From NCBI GenBank assembly GCA_947626965.1, contig CANQUH010000003.1:1-64000 (forward strand): a stretch of 64,000 nucleotides of DNA. The letters are read 5' to 3'. This document shows, piece by piece, positions 40,633-50,379 of this stretch. Made by a program: the position numbers and the translations under genes. The notes beneath the pieces are model-generated. The model was not told the DNA's origin. It did not search any database and saw only the letters and a list, made by a program, of their open reading frames with translations. Position 1 is the stretch's first letter; each line of letters starts with the position of its first letter. Source of the DNA: an uncultured Lachnospiraceae bacterium (GTDB taxonomy: Bacteria; Bacillota; Clostridia; Lachnospirales; Lachnospiraceae).

Positions 40633-42909
40633 CTACAGTGTCCTCTTGAATTTTCTTCCGAGCTCATATTTTGACATCGAGATGATCGTCGGTCTTCCAT
40701 GCGGACAATTATAGGGATTCTCCAGATTAAGAAGTTCCCCGATCAGCTCATCCGCCTCCTGCGCCGACAGCCGGTTATTTCCCTTGACCGCCGCCTTGCA
40801 GGACATCAAAGCGATTTTATCATTTACGATCTGTGCCGCGGCCCGTTCTGAGATATCGCCAAGGCTGTCCAGCATTTCCAGAAACAGATCCCGGTCTGCC
40901 AGATCGTAGAGATTTCCCGGAACCGCCCGTATGGAATACTCTCGCCCGCCGAACGGTTCAATCTCAAATCCCACAGCTGTAAAATTATCCATATATTTTT
41001 CGAGAAGCTGTTCTTCCTGCATTGAAAGACTTAAAATCAAAGGCGGACTGACCATCTGGGAAGTCTGCTGCTTTTCGGCAAGCTGCTTCATAAACCGCTC
41101 ATACAGCACTTTCTCATGTGCCGCATGCTGGTCGATAATATAAAGCTTCTCACGAAATTCCACAAGCCAGTATGTATCGAACACCTGTCCGATCAGCCTG
41201 TGTTCTTTCACATTTTCACGGGAAAGAAGTCTATCGTCAAACAGATCCATCTGAACCGGCTTCTGATCATCCGGCCTCCGTCCGCGGTCTCCCGCTTCTT
41301 TTTCCGCATTTCCGGCGCCTGCCCTGCTCCCGGCATGATCTGGCTGTTTCTCCCGCCCCGCAGTTCCCCGGAATCCGCCGGAACTCTCCGCAATCATGCT
41401 GCGCCTGACTTCCTCAAACGGTTCCGGATAGCTCGTCTTTTTTCTGAGCGGTTTCCCAAGCTTCTTCTCGACGGCCGCCGCAAGCAGGGCATCTCCTCCG
41501 TCTGATTCTGATCCCGGAATCTCTGTTTCCGGTTCCGGCATTTTCCCATTCCAGCTGTCTGCTTCTCTCCCGTTTTGTTCTGGTAATCGAGCAGGAGACG
41601 GTTTTCCCTCCTGCCCGCCGCACGGCCCAGGTGCTGCGTCAGCAGCTGGTTTCCCTGCCTGGGTCTGTGCATCGGATACGCAGGCAGATCTTTCTTCTGT
41701 TTTCTGCCCCTGCATCTCCGGTTCCGGCGCATTGTCCGAAATTTCTTTCTGACCCGCCTCCGATTTCTCCCGTGTTTCTGCGGGGACGTCCTGTCCTTTC
41801 CGATCCAGGCCATCGTCCGCTTTGGTCTCCTGCCCTTCTTTCGGTTTTCTCCGGGAGGAAGAAAATTTTCCATCCAGCGCCTGTCCCGGCAAAACCTCCG
41901 GAATCAGTTCCCTTCCTTCCAGTATGTCCCTGATCACGCGGATCATCTGCTCATACACACCAATCTGATCGGAAAAGCGCACTTCCATCTTTGTCGGATG
42001 CACATTGATGTCCAGGTATTTTCCGTCCATCGCAATCGCAAGCACGGTGAACGGATACCTGTGACTCATCATGTACGGACGGTATGCCTCCTCAATCGCT
42101 TTCGTGATCACATTGCTCCGCACGTAGCGTCCGTTCACAAAATAATTTTCATAATTCCGGTTGCCGCGGGAGACCAGAGGCTTGCCGATAAAACCCGTAA
42201 CCTTAAAAAATCCGCAGTCTGCTTCCACCGGCAGCAGATTGGACGAGATATCTCTTCCGTATATGCCATACACAACATCTTTCAGCCGCCCGTTCCCGGA
42301 TGTATGCATCTTCGTCTGACCCTGATTCATAAATTTAAACGAAATCTCCGGATGCGAGAGAGCCAGCCGCTCCATCAGGTCACTGATATATCCCGCCTCT
42401 GCCGCGTTGGATTTCAGAAATTTTTTCCGCACCGGCGTATTGTAAAACATATTGCGCACCAGAAAAGTTGTACCGGAAGGAGCCCCGATCTCCTCCAGCC
42501 CTTTCTCCACGCCTCCGTCAATCAGATAACGGATTCCGGTCAGGCTGTTCACCGTCTTTGTGATCAATTCCACCTGGGCGATGGCGGCGATACTGGAGAG
42601 AGCCTCCCCGCGGAACCCCAGCGTACCGGCTGTCTGCAGATCTTCCATTACCCGGATCTTGCTTGTCGCGTGGCGCAGAAACGCGACCGGGATATCTTCC
42701 GGCGCGATTCCGCTCCCGTTATCCGTAATCCGGATCAGCGAAGTCCCGCCATCCCGGATTTCCACCGTAACTGCGTTTGCGCCGGCATCAATCGCGTTCT
42801 CCGCCAGTTCCTTCACAATGGAAGAGGGGCGTTCCACAACCTCTCCCGCCGCAATCTTGTCGATCGTCTCCTGACTCAGTACTGATATCGTATTCACGTC
42901 TGCCTCCAT
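40633..42909 (-). CDS. mutL: DNA mismatch repair protein MutL, with repeat-derived linker
   Basis: A 758-residue MutL. The N-terminal GHKL ATPase (about 1-340) has KIAAGEVVERPSSIVKELAENAIDAGA, DNGSGI and TLGFRGEAL. The C-terminal dimerisation/endonuclease part (about 560-758) carries the metal motif DQHAAHEKVLYE and CPHGRPT, so it is a nicking-type MutL. It is longer than usual because of a roughly 220-residue low-complexity linker. Within it, residues about 413-441 (TQAGKPAADAAPGP region) are encoded by a dispersed palindromic element also found at 25337-25425. A GTG at 42897, with GGAGG upstream, is an alternative start. It follows mutS by eight bases. Confidence 0.95.
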   Translation of the reverse strand: MEADVNTISVLSQETIDKIAAGEVVERPSSIVKELAENAIDAGANAVTVEIRDGGTSLIRITDNGSGIAPEDIPVAFLRHATSKIRVMEDLQTAGTLGFRGEALSSIAAIAQVELITKTVNSLTGIRYLIDGGVEKGLEEIGAPSGTTFLVRNMFYNTPVRKKFLKSNAAEAGYISDLMERLALSHPEISFKFMNQGQTKMHTSGNGRLKDVVYGIYGRDISSNLLPVEADCGFFKVTGFIGKPLVSRGNRNYENYFVNGRYVRSNVITKAIEEAYRPYMMSHRYPFTVLAIAMDGKYLDINVHPTKMEVRFSDQIGVYEQMIRVIRDILEGRELIPEVLPGQALDGKFSSSRRKPKEGQETKADDGLDRKGQDVPAETREKSEAGQKEISDNAPEPEMQGQKTEERSACVSDAQTQAGKPAADAAPGPCGGQEGKPSPARLPEQNGREADSWNGKMPEPETEIPGSESDGGDALLAAAVEKKLGKPLRKKTSYPEPFEEVRRSMIAESSGGFRGTAGREKQPDHAGSRAGAGNAEKEAGDRGRRPDDQKPVQMDLFDDRLLSRENVKEHRLIGQVFDTYWLVEFREKLYIIDQHAAHEKVLYERFMKQLAEKQQTSQMVSPPLILSLSMQEEQLLEKYMDNFTAVGFEIEPFGGREYSIRAVPGNLYDLADRDLFLEMLDSLGDISERAAAQIVNDKIALMSCKAAVKGNNRLSAQEADELIGELLNLENPYNCPHGRPTIISMSKYELGRKFKRTL
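41586..41673. repeat. Palindromic element inserted in frame in mutL
   Basis: This 88-bp segment matches the intergenic element at 25337-25425 in about 82 of 89 positions with a single-base indel. It includes the shared 36-base core from GGCCCAGGTGCTGCG to CTGCCTGGG. The mutL frame stays open through it. It lies in the non-conserved linker between the ATPase and endonuclease domains. Confidence 0.88.
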
Positions 42910-42917
42910 CTGCCCGT

Positions 42918-45599
42918 TCAGCTGCCGCTCTGTCCTTCAGAATCCTCTTTCTGCCACCGGTTCCTGAGTTTATTCTGCAGCCGGTAGATCGTATTGAGGG
43001 CATCAATCGGCGTCAGATTTGAGACGTCGATCTCCTGCAGTTCCTGCAGCACGTCCGAATCCGTCACCGTATCAAACAATGCCATCTGATCCATATCCAC
43101 CTGATCGTATTTTTTTGCCTTTGTCTTTTTCGTCTTCTGCGATTCCGCGCTGATCTCCTGGACTTTCTCCGTAATATCCGCCGTCGTGAGCTCTTCAACC
43201 AGCTCTTTCGCCCGCTCAATGACAGAATCAGGCACTCCCGCCAGCTTCGCGACCTGGATTCCATAACTCTTGTCCGCGCCGCCCTTTACAATTTTGCGCA
43301 AAAATACAATGTCGTCGCCTTTCTCTTTTACGGCAATGCAGTAATTATTTACGCCTGAGAGCTTGCCCTCCAGTTCCGTAAGCTCGTGATAATGCGTTGC
43401 AAAAAGAGTCTTTGCGCCAAGCAGGCGCGGGTTGCTGATGTGCTCCACAACGGCCCAGGCAATGCTGAGTCCGTCAAAGGTACTTGTCCCGCGTCCGATC
43501 TCGTCAAGGATCAGCAGACTGTTTTTTGTCGCGCTGCGCAGGATATTCGCAACCTCGGTCATCTCCACCATGAAGGTACTCTGCCCGCTTGCAAGATCGT
43601 CCGACGCGCCGACACGGGTAAAAATCCGGTCGACCAGGCCAATCTTCGCACTGTCCGCCGGGACAAAGCTTCCGACCTGGGCCATCAGCACGATCAGCGC
43701 CGTCTGTCTCATGTAAGTTGATTTCCCCGCCATATTCGGCCCCGTAATGATAGAGACCCGGCTCTTTGTGTTGTCCAGGTAGGTGTCATTCGCGATAAAC
43801 ATGTCATTCGCCATCATTTTCTCAACCACCGGATGCCGGCCGTTTTTGATCTCGATAACCCCTTTTTCATTGATCAGCGGCTTCACATAATTGCTGCGCT
43901 CGGCGACGAGAGCAAGCGAGGCAAATACATCAATGCCGGCAATTGCTTTTGCCGTTTCCTGAATCCGCAGAACTTCCGACGCAATCTTGTCACGCACATC
44001 GACAAACAGATCATACTCCAGTGTATAGAGCCTGTCCTCCGCCCCGAGAATCATATCCTCGAGCTCTTTGAGTTCCGGCGTAATATACCGCTCCGCGTTC
44101 GTCAGCGTCTGCTTTCTCATATAATAATCCGGAACCATGCTCTTGTAGGAATTCGTGACTTCCAGATAATAGCCGAACACCTTGTTATATTTGATTTTCA
44201 GATTTTTGATCCCGGTCTTTTCCTTCTCCTTCGCCTCAAGATCCGCGAGCCATTTTTTCCCGTCGCTCTTCGCGCTGCGGAGCCGGTCGACTTCCTCATT
44301 GTAGCCCTCGCGGATCATGCCGCCTTCGCGGATCACAACCGGCGGTTCATCCACGATCGCTTTGCTGATCAGGCTGTACAGGTCGGAAAGCTCGTCGATC
44401 TGTTCCCGCAGCTCTGTAAGAAGCGCCGATCCAAGCCCTGTCATCAGGTATTTAATATGAGGCAGCATCTCAAGGGACTGCCGGAACGCCACCAGATCAC
44501 GGGGATTCGCGGTCTGATAACTGATGCGGCTGATCAGGCGCTCCAGATCATAGACCGGATTCAGATACTCCCGCAGTTCTTCTCTCGTGATTGCGTTATC
44601 CTTCAGTTCCCCGACGGCATCCAGCCTCCGTATAATCTCACTTTTCTCCAGAAGCGGCTGTTCAATAAAACGCCGGAGAAGTCTTGCTCCCATTGCCGTC
44701 TTTGTCTTGTCAAGCACCCAGAGAAGCGATCCTCTTTTGTTTTTTTCGCGCAGCGTCTCGCATAGTTCCAGATTCCGGCGCGAGGAACTGTCCAGTATCA
44801 TATATTTTGCAATCGAATAAGCGGTCAGTGAAGTCAGATTCTCCAGACCGCTTTTCTGTGTCTCCGTCAGGTACTGCAGCAGAGCGCCTGCCGCAATCAC
44901 CCCGCAGTTATAATCCGCAAGCCCCAGGCCGTCCAGCGCCTTTACATGGAAATGATCCATCAGACCGCGCGTACACAGAGCATCGTCAAAATACCAGTTG
45001 TCAAGCGGGTATACAGCGATTCCCAGCCGGTTCTTCAGATCATCGATCTCAAATCCGCTGACAAAAAATGACTGATTGCAGATCAGCTCCTTCGGCGCAA
45101 ACTTCGTGATCTCATCCTGCATCTTCCGCTCATCGTCCACCTCTGTGACCAGATACTCTCCCGTCGTGATGTCAGCGACCGAAATCCCAAAGCGGTCACT
45201 CATATAGACCACGCACATCAGATAATTATTTTTTGTCTCGTCAAGCGCCTGCGCGTTCAGATTCGTTCCCGGAGTCACGATCCGGATCACTTCGCGCTTT
45301 ACAAGACCTTTCGCCAGTTTTGGATCCTCTACCTGCTCGCAGATCGCCACCTTGAAGCCCTGCGACACCAGCTTGTTCAGATAAGTATCCACCGCATGAT
45401 AGGGTACCCCGCACATCGGAGCGCGCTCCTCAAGTCCGCAGTCCTTTCCGGTCAGCGTAATCTCAAGCGCCTTCGACGCCTGCAGGGCATCATCAAAAAA
45501 CATTTCGTAAAAATCACCCAGCCGATAAAACAAAATGCAGTCCTTATATTGCTCTTTCGTTTCCACATATTTCTGCATCATCGGTGTTAACTGTGCCAT
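42918..45599 (-). CDS. mutS: DNA mismatch repair protein MutS
   Basis: An 893-residue mismatch sensor. The N-terminal mismatch-binding domain has MMQKYVETKEQYKD and the FYE wedge motif in RLGDFYEMFFDD. Connector, lever and clamp domains follow, and the ATPase has Walker A TGPNMAGKSTYM, Walker B LLILDEIGRGTST and FATHYHELTELE. A short C-terminal tail contains QMALFDT, a beta-clamp-binding-like motif. Its start overlaps the end of miaB by 56 bases; the start is firm because the family begins LTPMMQ. It is co-transcribed with mutL downstream. Confidence 0.97.
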   Translation of the reverse strand: MAQLTPMMQKYVETKEQYKDCILFYRLGDFYEMFFDDALQASKALEITLTGKDCGLEERAPMCGVPYHAVDTYLNKLVSQGFKVAICEQVEDPKLAKGLVKREVIRIVTPGTNLNAQALDETKNNYLMCVVYMSDRFGISVADITTGEYLVTEVDDERKMQDEITKFAPKELICNQSFFVSGFEIDDLKNRLGIAVYPLDNWYFDDALCTRGLMDHFHVKALDGLGLADYNCGVIAAGALLQYLTETQKSGLENLTSLTAYSIAKYMILDSSSRRNLELCETLREKNKRGSLLWVLDKTKTAMGARLLRRFIEQPLLEKSEIIRRLDAVGELKDNAITREELREYLNPVYDLERLISRISYQTANPRDLVAFRQSLEMLPHIKYLMTGLGSALLTELREQIDELSDLYSLISKAIVDEPPVVIREGGMIREGYNEEVDRLRSAKSDGKKWLADLEAKEKEKTGIKNLKIKYNKVFGYYLEVTNSYKSMVPDYYMRKQTLTNAERYITPELKELEDMILGAEDRLYTLEYDLFVDVRDKIASEVLRIQETAKAIAGIDVFASLALVAERSNYVKPLINEKGVIEIKNGRHPVVEKMMANDMFIANDTYLDNTKSRVSIITGPNMAGKSTYMRQTALIVLMAQVGSFVPADSAKIGLVDRIFTRVGASDDLASGQSTFMVEMTEVANILRSATKNSLLILDEIGRGTSTFDGLSIAWAVVEHISNPRLLGAKTLFATHYHELTELEGKLSGVNNYCIAVKEKGDDIVFLRKIVKGGADKSYGIQVAKLAGVPDSVIERAKELVEELTTADITEKVQEISAESQKTKKTKAKKYDQVDMDQMALFDTVTDSDVLQELQEIDVSNLTPIDALNTIYRLQNKLRNRWQKEDSEGQSGS

Positions 45600-47070
45600 T
45601 TTTTACCTCGCTTCTTTCCTCATCATTTGCCCGCTCACCTATGTAATAAAAACCTTTGCATTCTTTCAAATATACATTTACCGTCTGTCCGATCAGTTCT
45701 TCTGTCCCCGGGAAGTGAACGAGCAGATTGTTGCCAAGCCTTCCGGTCACCAGATGTTCATCCTGCCCGTTAACAGACTCCACCAGCACCGGAAGCGTCT
45801 GTCCCTGAACGCGGGCGGACATCTCCCTTGAAATATCCTGGACAAGCGTCAGAAGACGCGAGAAGCGCTCCTTGACGACCTCCTCCGGAACCTGATCCTC
45901 CATGACAGCGGCCGGCGTCCCTGTCCGCCTGGAATAAATAAAAGTAAAGGCACTGTCGTAGCGGACTTTCCGGACAACATCCAGCGTCTCCTCAAAATCT
46001 TCCTCCGTCTCCCCGGGGAAGCCGACAATGATGTCCGTCGTCAGGGACAGATCCGGAATCTCCCTGCGCAGCTTCTGTGCAAGGGCCACATACTGCTCCT
46101 TCGTATATTTCCGGTTCATCTTCTTTAAAATACGGCTGCTGCCGGACTGAAGCGGAAGATGCAGATGACGGCAGATCCTGTCCGAATGTTTCATGACTTC
46201 AATCAGATCATCCGACAGATCCTTCGGATGGGACGTCATAAAACGGATGCGCTCAAGACCGTCAATCTGCTCTACGCGGCGCAGAAGCTGCGCGAACGTA
46301 ATCGGTTCATCCAGATTCTTTCCGTAGGAATTGACATTCTGCCCAAGCAGCATGACCTCTTTTACGCCGTCCGCCACCAGACGTTCGATCTCCTGGATGA
46401 TGTCGTCCGGCTTCCGGCTCCGCTCCCGGCCCCTCACATACGGAACAATGCAGTAACTGCAGAAATTATTGCAGCCGAACATGATATTGACTCCGGATTT
46501 GAAGGAATAAGTCCGGTCCGCCGGAAGATCTTCCACGATCTGATCCGTATCCTTCCAGATATCGATCACCATCCGGTCAGATTCGAGCATGGTTGTCAGC
46601 AGCTCCGCAAACTTGAAAATATTGTGGGTCCCGAACACAAGATCCACAAAAGGAAAACTCTTTTTGATCTTCTCGACAACCTCCGGCTCCTGCATCATGC
46701 AGCCGCACAGAGCTATTTTCATCTGAGGCTTTTTCTTTTTGAGACTTCCCAGATAGCCGAGTCTCCCGTATACCTTCAGATTGGCGTTTTCCCGCACGGT
46801 ACAGGTATTGTACAGAACAAATTCCGATTCCTCACTGCTGCTCAGCTCATAGCCTCCTGTTTCAAGGATCCCTCTGAGCTTTTCCGAATCGCGGGCATTC
46901 ATCTGGCAGCCCATATTGACCACGCAGGCCCTGGGAGAATACCCGTGCTGTTCTCTGAATTTTTGCGTCCATTCCCTGCATTTCGCCATAAAATAATACT
47001 GTCTGTCCGGCTCATCTGCCGGCGGCGCCAGACGAATGTCGATGTTGTCAATTTCTGTTTTATTATACAT
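45544..47070 (-). CDS. miaB: tRNA-2-methylthio-N6-dimethylallyladenosine synthase
   Basis: A 508-residue radical SAM methylthiotransferase acting on the isopentenylated adenosine 37 made by MiaA. The N-terminal UPF0004 domain has its three cluster cysteines (NMGCQMN, NTCTVRE, CGCMMQ). The radical SAM core has C-x3-C-x2-C in GCNNFCSYCIVPYVRGRERSR, and the TRAM domain near the end binds tRNA (VNGQDEHLVTGRLGNNLLVHFPG). The last 18 residues, past the TRAM end, are encoded in the region overlapping mutS. GGGAG precedes the ATG at 47070; an ATG six codons upstream has no site. Confidence 0.95.
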   Translation of the reverse strand: MYNKTEIDNIDIRLAPPADEPDRQYYFMAKCREWTQKFREQHGYSPRACVVNMGCQMNARDSEKLRGILETGGYELSSSEESEFVLYNTCTVRENANLKVYGRLGYLGSLKKKKPQMKIALCGCMMQEPEVVEKIKKSFPFVDLVFGTHNIFKFAELLTTMLESDRMVIDIWKDTDQIVEDLPADRTYSFKSGVNIMFGCNNFCSYCIVPYVRGRERSRKPDDIIQEIERLVADGVKEVMLLGQNVNSYGKNLDEPITFAQLLRRVEQIDGLERIRFMTSHPKDLSDDLIEVMKHSDRICRHLHLPLQSGSSRILKKMNRKYTKEQYVALAQKLRREIPDLSLTTDIIVGFPGETEEDFEETLDVVRKVRYDSAFTFIYSRRTGTPAAVMEDQVPEEVVKERFSRLLTLVQDISREMSARVQGQTLPVLVESVNGQDEHLVTGRLGNNLLVHFPGTEELIGQTVNVYLKECKGFYYIGERANDEERSEVKNGTVNTDDAEICGNERAI

Positions 47071-47155
47071 ATCTTTACTCCCTTCCATAGTTTAAACGAC
47101 AAAACAAAAGAAAGCAACTGTTTTATTTTCTCTCCTCATTACAAAACATGTTACT

Positions 47156-47342
47156 GTTCACTCCGTGACCAGCAACAATGCTCCGCAATGCACAGAAATG
47201 CCACTTTCGTGGCATTTTGCGCGGGAAGTGAGCTGTAAGACATACTTGTATGTCTGTCAGCGAACGCCGTGGTCAACCATGGAATGAAATTCCATGGTCG
47301 CGCTTCAGACCTCAGGATTTCCGGGAAATTTGCCCGGAAATC
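47156..47342. repeat. Array of four consecutive palindromes between miaB and proA
   Basis: After a GTTCACTCCGTGACCAGCA motif shared with 27865 come four hairpins: AAATGCCAC/GTGGCATTT (47196-47217), AGACATAC/GTATGTCT (47238-47255), ACCATGGAAT/ATTCCATGGT (47276-47298) and GATTTCCGGG/CCCGGAAATC (47316-47342). The first is followed by TGCGCGGGA, as in the ACTCGC-family elements. The whole stretch 47071-47455 contains no gene that I can support. Confidence 0.8.
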
Positions 47343-47377
47343 GCCTCGAGCTCAATGGGGGTGTGAACTGTAACCAA

Positions 47378-47430
47378 AACAGGTCACTGTGAACCATGTC
47401 CTTTTTGATCATACTTCACAGTGACCTGTT
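47378..47430 (-). terminator. Long hairpin after proA
   Basis: Perfect 16-bp arms (AACAGGTCACTGTGAA with its complement) and a 21-base loop, 26 bases past the proA stop. On the minus strand the stem is followed by TTGGTTACAG, a weak U-tract, so termination is possible but not certain. Confidence 0.55.
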
Positions 47431-47455
47431 AAAACCATGATATTCCGAACGTTAT

Positions 47456-49252
47456 TTATGCGCGCACCTGGCCATCTCCGAAAATAATAAATTTTGTCGT
47501 GGTGAGGGCCAGCAGTCCCATCGGTCCGCGTGCATGCAGCTTCTGGGTGCTGATGCCGATCTCCGCGCCGAATCCAAATTCAAAACCGTCTGTGAATCGT
47601 GTCGAGGCGTTGACATAAACCGCCGCCGCGTCAACCTCATCGAGAAATTTCATCGCATGCGCATAATCTTTTGTGATAATCGCCTCGGAGTGACCGGTAT
47701 TATAGCGGTTGATATGCGCGATCGCTTCCTCCACAGAGGAGACCGTCTTTACGGAAAGAATGTAATCCAGATATTCCGTTCCCCAGTCCTGTTCTGTGGC
47801 GGGCACTCCGCCCTCAATGCAGGCGAGCGCGTCCGCGTCGCAGCGCAGCTCAACCTTATGCTCGTCCAGCTTCTTCTTCAGCCTGCCCAGCAGTTCCTTC
47901 TCAATATCCTTATGGACAACAAGCGACTCGCAGGCGTTGCAGACGCCGATTCTCTGCGTCTTCGCGTTATTGATAATCGAGACAGCCATATCAAGATCCG
48001 CACTGTCGTCCACATAAATATGGCAGTTTCCGGTTCCGGTCTCAATCACCGGGATCGTGCTGTTCTCAACAACCGCACGGATCAGTCCGGCTCCTCCGCG
48101 CGGAATCAGCACATCCACGTACTGTTTCAGCCGCATAAAGCGCGAAGTAATCTCACGGTCCGTCGCATCGATCAGCTGGATCGCATCCGCGGCGACGCCG
48201 CAGTCTTTTAACGTATCCCGGATAATGGAGACGATCATGCGGTTGGAATGAATCGCGTCGCTTCCCCCTTTGAGAATCACGACATTTCCCGTCTTGAAGC
48301 AGAGTCCGAAGGCATCCGCTGTCACATTCGGTCTCGACTCATAAATGATTCCGATTACGCCGAGCGGCACACGTCTCTGTCCGATCAGAAGGCCATTGGG
48401 CCGCTTCTTCATCCCGGTCACTTCCCCGATCGGATCATCCAGGGCGGCAATCTGTCGCAGTCCCTCCGACATTCCCTCAATCCTGGCGTCGTTCAGCATC
48501 AGCCGGTCAACAAGTCCCTCTTTCATATTGTTTTCGCGGGCCATGCGTATATCGGCCCGGTTGGCTTCAAATATCTCCCCGCGCCTTTTTTCCAGCGCAT
48601 CCGCAACTGCAAGGAGCGCCCGGTCCTTGTCCGCCGAGGCGAGAGTCCGGATCTGCGGCTCCACGCGCCTGGCCTTTTTCCCGATATTGGAAAGCAGTAC
48701 ATCCGGATCGGCAATAATGCGCTCCTCCGTCACAAGATACTTCGGACAGATATCAAACACATCGCTTACTACTTCATCCATGATCTGGAATTCAAACGCA
48801 GCCGCGACTGTCGGGTGGAACGGATGGGCCGCCAGAAACTTGTCATAAAATCCCTTTCCATAACCGCAGCGGTGACGGTTTCCGTCAAAGCCAACGCCCG
48901 GAATGATCACCAGCGCGTTCTCGTCGTTCGCCGGATTCACCGGCTCCGGCTCCGGTATCCCGAAATACCCTGGCTTTACATCGTCGTAGGAAGTTATGTA
49001 ATAATAGGACATGGTGTCGCCCTCCACCTTCGGCGCCGCAACCTTCTTGCCCTGCTTCCATGCTTCCTCAATGATCCCCCTGGTCATGACCTCCGCATTG
49101 TAATCCATGTAAACGTACACAGAAGAAGCCTTCTGAAAATCCTCCATCTGAATGATCGTCTCACAGATTTTGCGGCTCTTTGCCTCAAGTTCCTGCTTAA
49201 GCTGTTCTTTCCTCCTGGCAAACACCAGTTTTCTAATGTCCTCTTTTTTCAT
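47456..49252 (-). CDS. proA: Fusion: 5-formyl-THF cyclo-ligase + glutamate-5-semialdehyde dehydrogenase
   Basis: A 598-residue bifunctional protein. Residues 1-182 are a 5-formyltetrahydrofolate cyclo-ligase (MTHFS), which makes 5,10-methenyl-THF; the start [16 protein letters not shown] and the ATP/folate motif [22 protein letters not shown] are intact. Residues about 184-598 are a full ProA, which reduces glutamyl-5-phosphate in proline synthesis; it has [15 protein letters not shown], catalytic Cys438 in IGVCNACES and the C-terminal [20 protein letters not shown]. There is no stop or internal start with a ribosome site at the junction. It follows DUF896 and proB in one operon, so the proline role is clear and the folate part is the surprise. 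Confidence 0.93.
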   Translation of the reverse strand: MKKEDIRKLVFARRKEQLKQELEAKSRKICETIIQMEDFQKASSVYVYMDYNAEVMTRGIIEEAWKQGKKVAAPKVEGDTMSYYYITSYDDVKPGYFGIPEPEPVNPANDENALVIIPGVGFDGNRHRCGYGKGFYDKFLAAHPFHPTVAAAFEFQIMDEVVSDVFDICPKYLVTEERIIADPDVLLSNIGKKARRVEPQIRTLASADKDRALLAVADALEKRRGEIFEANRADIRMARENNMKEGLVDRLMLNDARIEGMSEGLRQIAALDDPIGEVTGMKKRPNGLLIGQRRVPLGVIGIIYESRPNVTADAFGLCFKTGNVVILKGGSDAIHSNRMIVSIIRDTLKDCGVAADAIQLIDATDREITSRFMRLKQYVDVLIPRGGAGLIRAVVENSTIPVIETGTGNCHIYVDDSADLDMAVSIINNAKTQRIGVCNACESLVVHKDIEKELLGRLKKKLDEHKVELRCDADALACIEGGVPATEQDWGTEYLDYILSVKTVSSVEEAIAHINRYNTGHSEAIITKDYAHAMKFLDEVDAAAVYVNASTRFTDGFEFGFGAEIGISTQKLHARGPMGLLALTTTKFIIFGDGQVRA

Positions 49253-49451
49253 ACTTTTCCCCCAAATTTTCTATCGTTCCATCTGGATTTATCACATCAA
49301 TCCGATCAAGCTGTCCGCGCAGATTACGGCGGATTGCCTCTATGTACTCCTGCCTGAGCAGCGCCTGCTCCGCACGCTCCGCTTTTGTCAGCCCCTCGGC
49401 TTTTGATTTTCTCGCCAGTTCGTTGATTCTCTGAAGCTTTGCCTCATTCAT
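49233..49451 (-). CDS. DUF896 (UPF0291, YnzC-like) protein
   Basis: A 72-residue helical-hairpin protein matching DUF896: [29 protein letters not shown] followed by [11 protein letters not shown]. The family includes SOS-linked YnzC of Bacillus; the function is unknown. Its ATG overlaps the proB stop (ATGA), and its end overlaps the MTHFS-ProA start by 20 bases, so it is translationally coupled on both sides. Confidence 0.9.
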   Translation of the reverse strand: MNEAKLQRINELARKSKAEGLTKAERAEQALLRQEYIEAIRRNLRGQLDRIDVINPDGTIENLGEKYEKRGH

Positions 49452-50356
49452 ATTCCATCTTCCTCCAGAATGTCGATCAGATAAAAATCCCTGTCATGCT
49501 GTCCCTTGAACAGCGTTCCCAGTTTATTTCCCTGTATGATCCGGTGCAGGATATGGAAGTCCTCTCCGTTTGCAATGATCATGTCGGCGCCTGCCGCAGT
49601 CGCAATCCGCGCCGCCGAGAGCTTGGTGGCCATGCCTCCCGTCCCGACGCTGCTTCTGCTTCCTTTTCCCATCTGCATCAGCCGCCCGTCAATCTGTTCC
49701 ACCACGTCAATAAATTCCGCATTCGGACAGGTATGCGGATCATCCGTATAAAGCCCGTCAATATCTGACAGCAGAATCAGCAGATCCGCTTTTAAAAGAG
49801 CGGCGACAATCGCGGAAAGCGTATCGTTGTCTCCAAATTCAATCTCGTAAGTAGCCACCGTATCGTTTTCATTGACAATCGGAACCGCTCCCATCGCCAG
49901 AAGCTCCTCGAATGTGTTCAGCGCGTTTTTGCGGTTCAGATTGTTGATCATCGTATTCTTGGTCATCAGGATCTGGGCCGCCCTGTGGCCGTACTCACTG
50001 AACAGCTTCTGATAGATCATCATGAGCTGGGCCTGGCCGATTGCCGCGCATGCCTGCTTTTCCGCGAGCTTTTGGGGTCTGTGGTGAAAACCGACCGCCT
50101 GCCGGCCCACCGCAATCGCTCCTGAGGACACCAGTATCACATCTTTTCCCATATTTTTCAGATCACAGAGTTCCCGCACCAAGACCTCAAGCTTTGTGAG
50201 GTTCAGCGCTCCGGTCTCCTCATGTGTGATTGAAGAACTGCCGATCTTCACGACAATCCTCTGTTTCTCTTTTAAATGATCTCTTGTCGTCTCAGTTTTC
50301 GCGGCAGTCTTCATCCGTTCTGCCGCTTCCTTTATTGTCTCCGTTGTTGTCTCCAT
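49448..50356 (-). CDS. proB: Glutamate 5-kinase
   Basis: A 302-residue amino-acid kinase, the first step of proline synthesis. It has the start RIVVKIGSSSIT, the phosphate loop ILVSSGAIAVGRQAVG, NENDTVATYEIEFGDND and the GTGGMATKLSAARIATAAG loop. It lacks the C-terminal PUA domain of E. coli ProB, as several Firmicutes enzymes do. About 30 residues before the conserved kinase start look non-essential, and the true start is uncertain (50356 or the ATG 14 codons later). It is followed without gap by DUF896 and the fused ProA. Confidence 0.93.
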   Translation of the reverse strand: METTTETIKEAAERMKTAAKTETTRDHLKEKQRIVVKIGSSSITHEETGALNLTKLEVLVRELCDLKNMGKDVILVSSGAIAVGRQAVGFHHRPQKLAEKQACAAIGQAQLMMIYQKLFSEYGHRAAQILMTKNTMINNLNRKNALNTFEELLAMGAVPIVNENDTVATYEIEFGDNDTLSAIVAALLKADLLILLSDIDGLYTDDPHTCPNAEFIDVVEQIDGRLMQMGKGSRSSVGTGGMATKLSAARIATAAGADMIIANGEDFHILHRIIQGNKLGTLFKGQHDRDFYLIDILEEDGI

Positions 50357-50379
50357 TGGTTCAATGTCTCAAAGGACTG

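Noticed and set aside
49233..49252. Frameshift between DUF896 and the MTHFS-ProA gene
   Set aside because: The overlap is 20 bases with separate starts, both proteins are complete and the ribosome site is normal.
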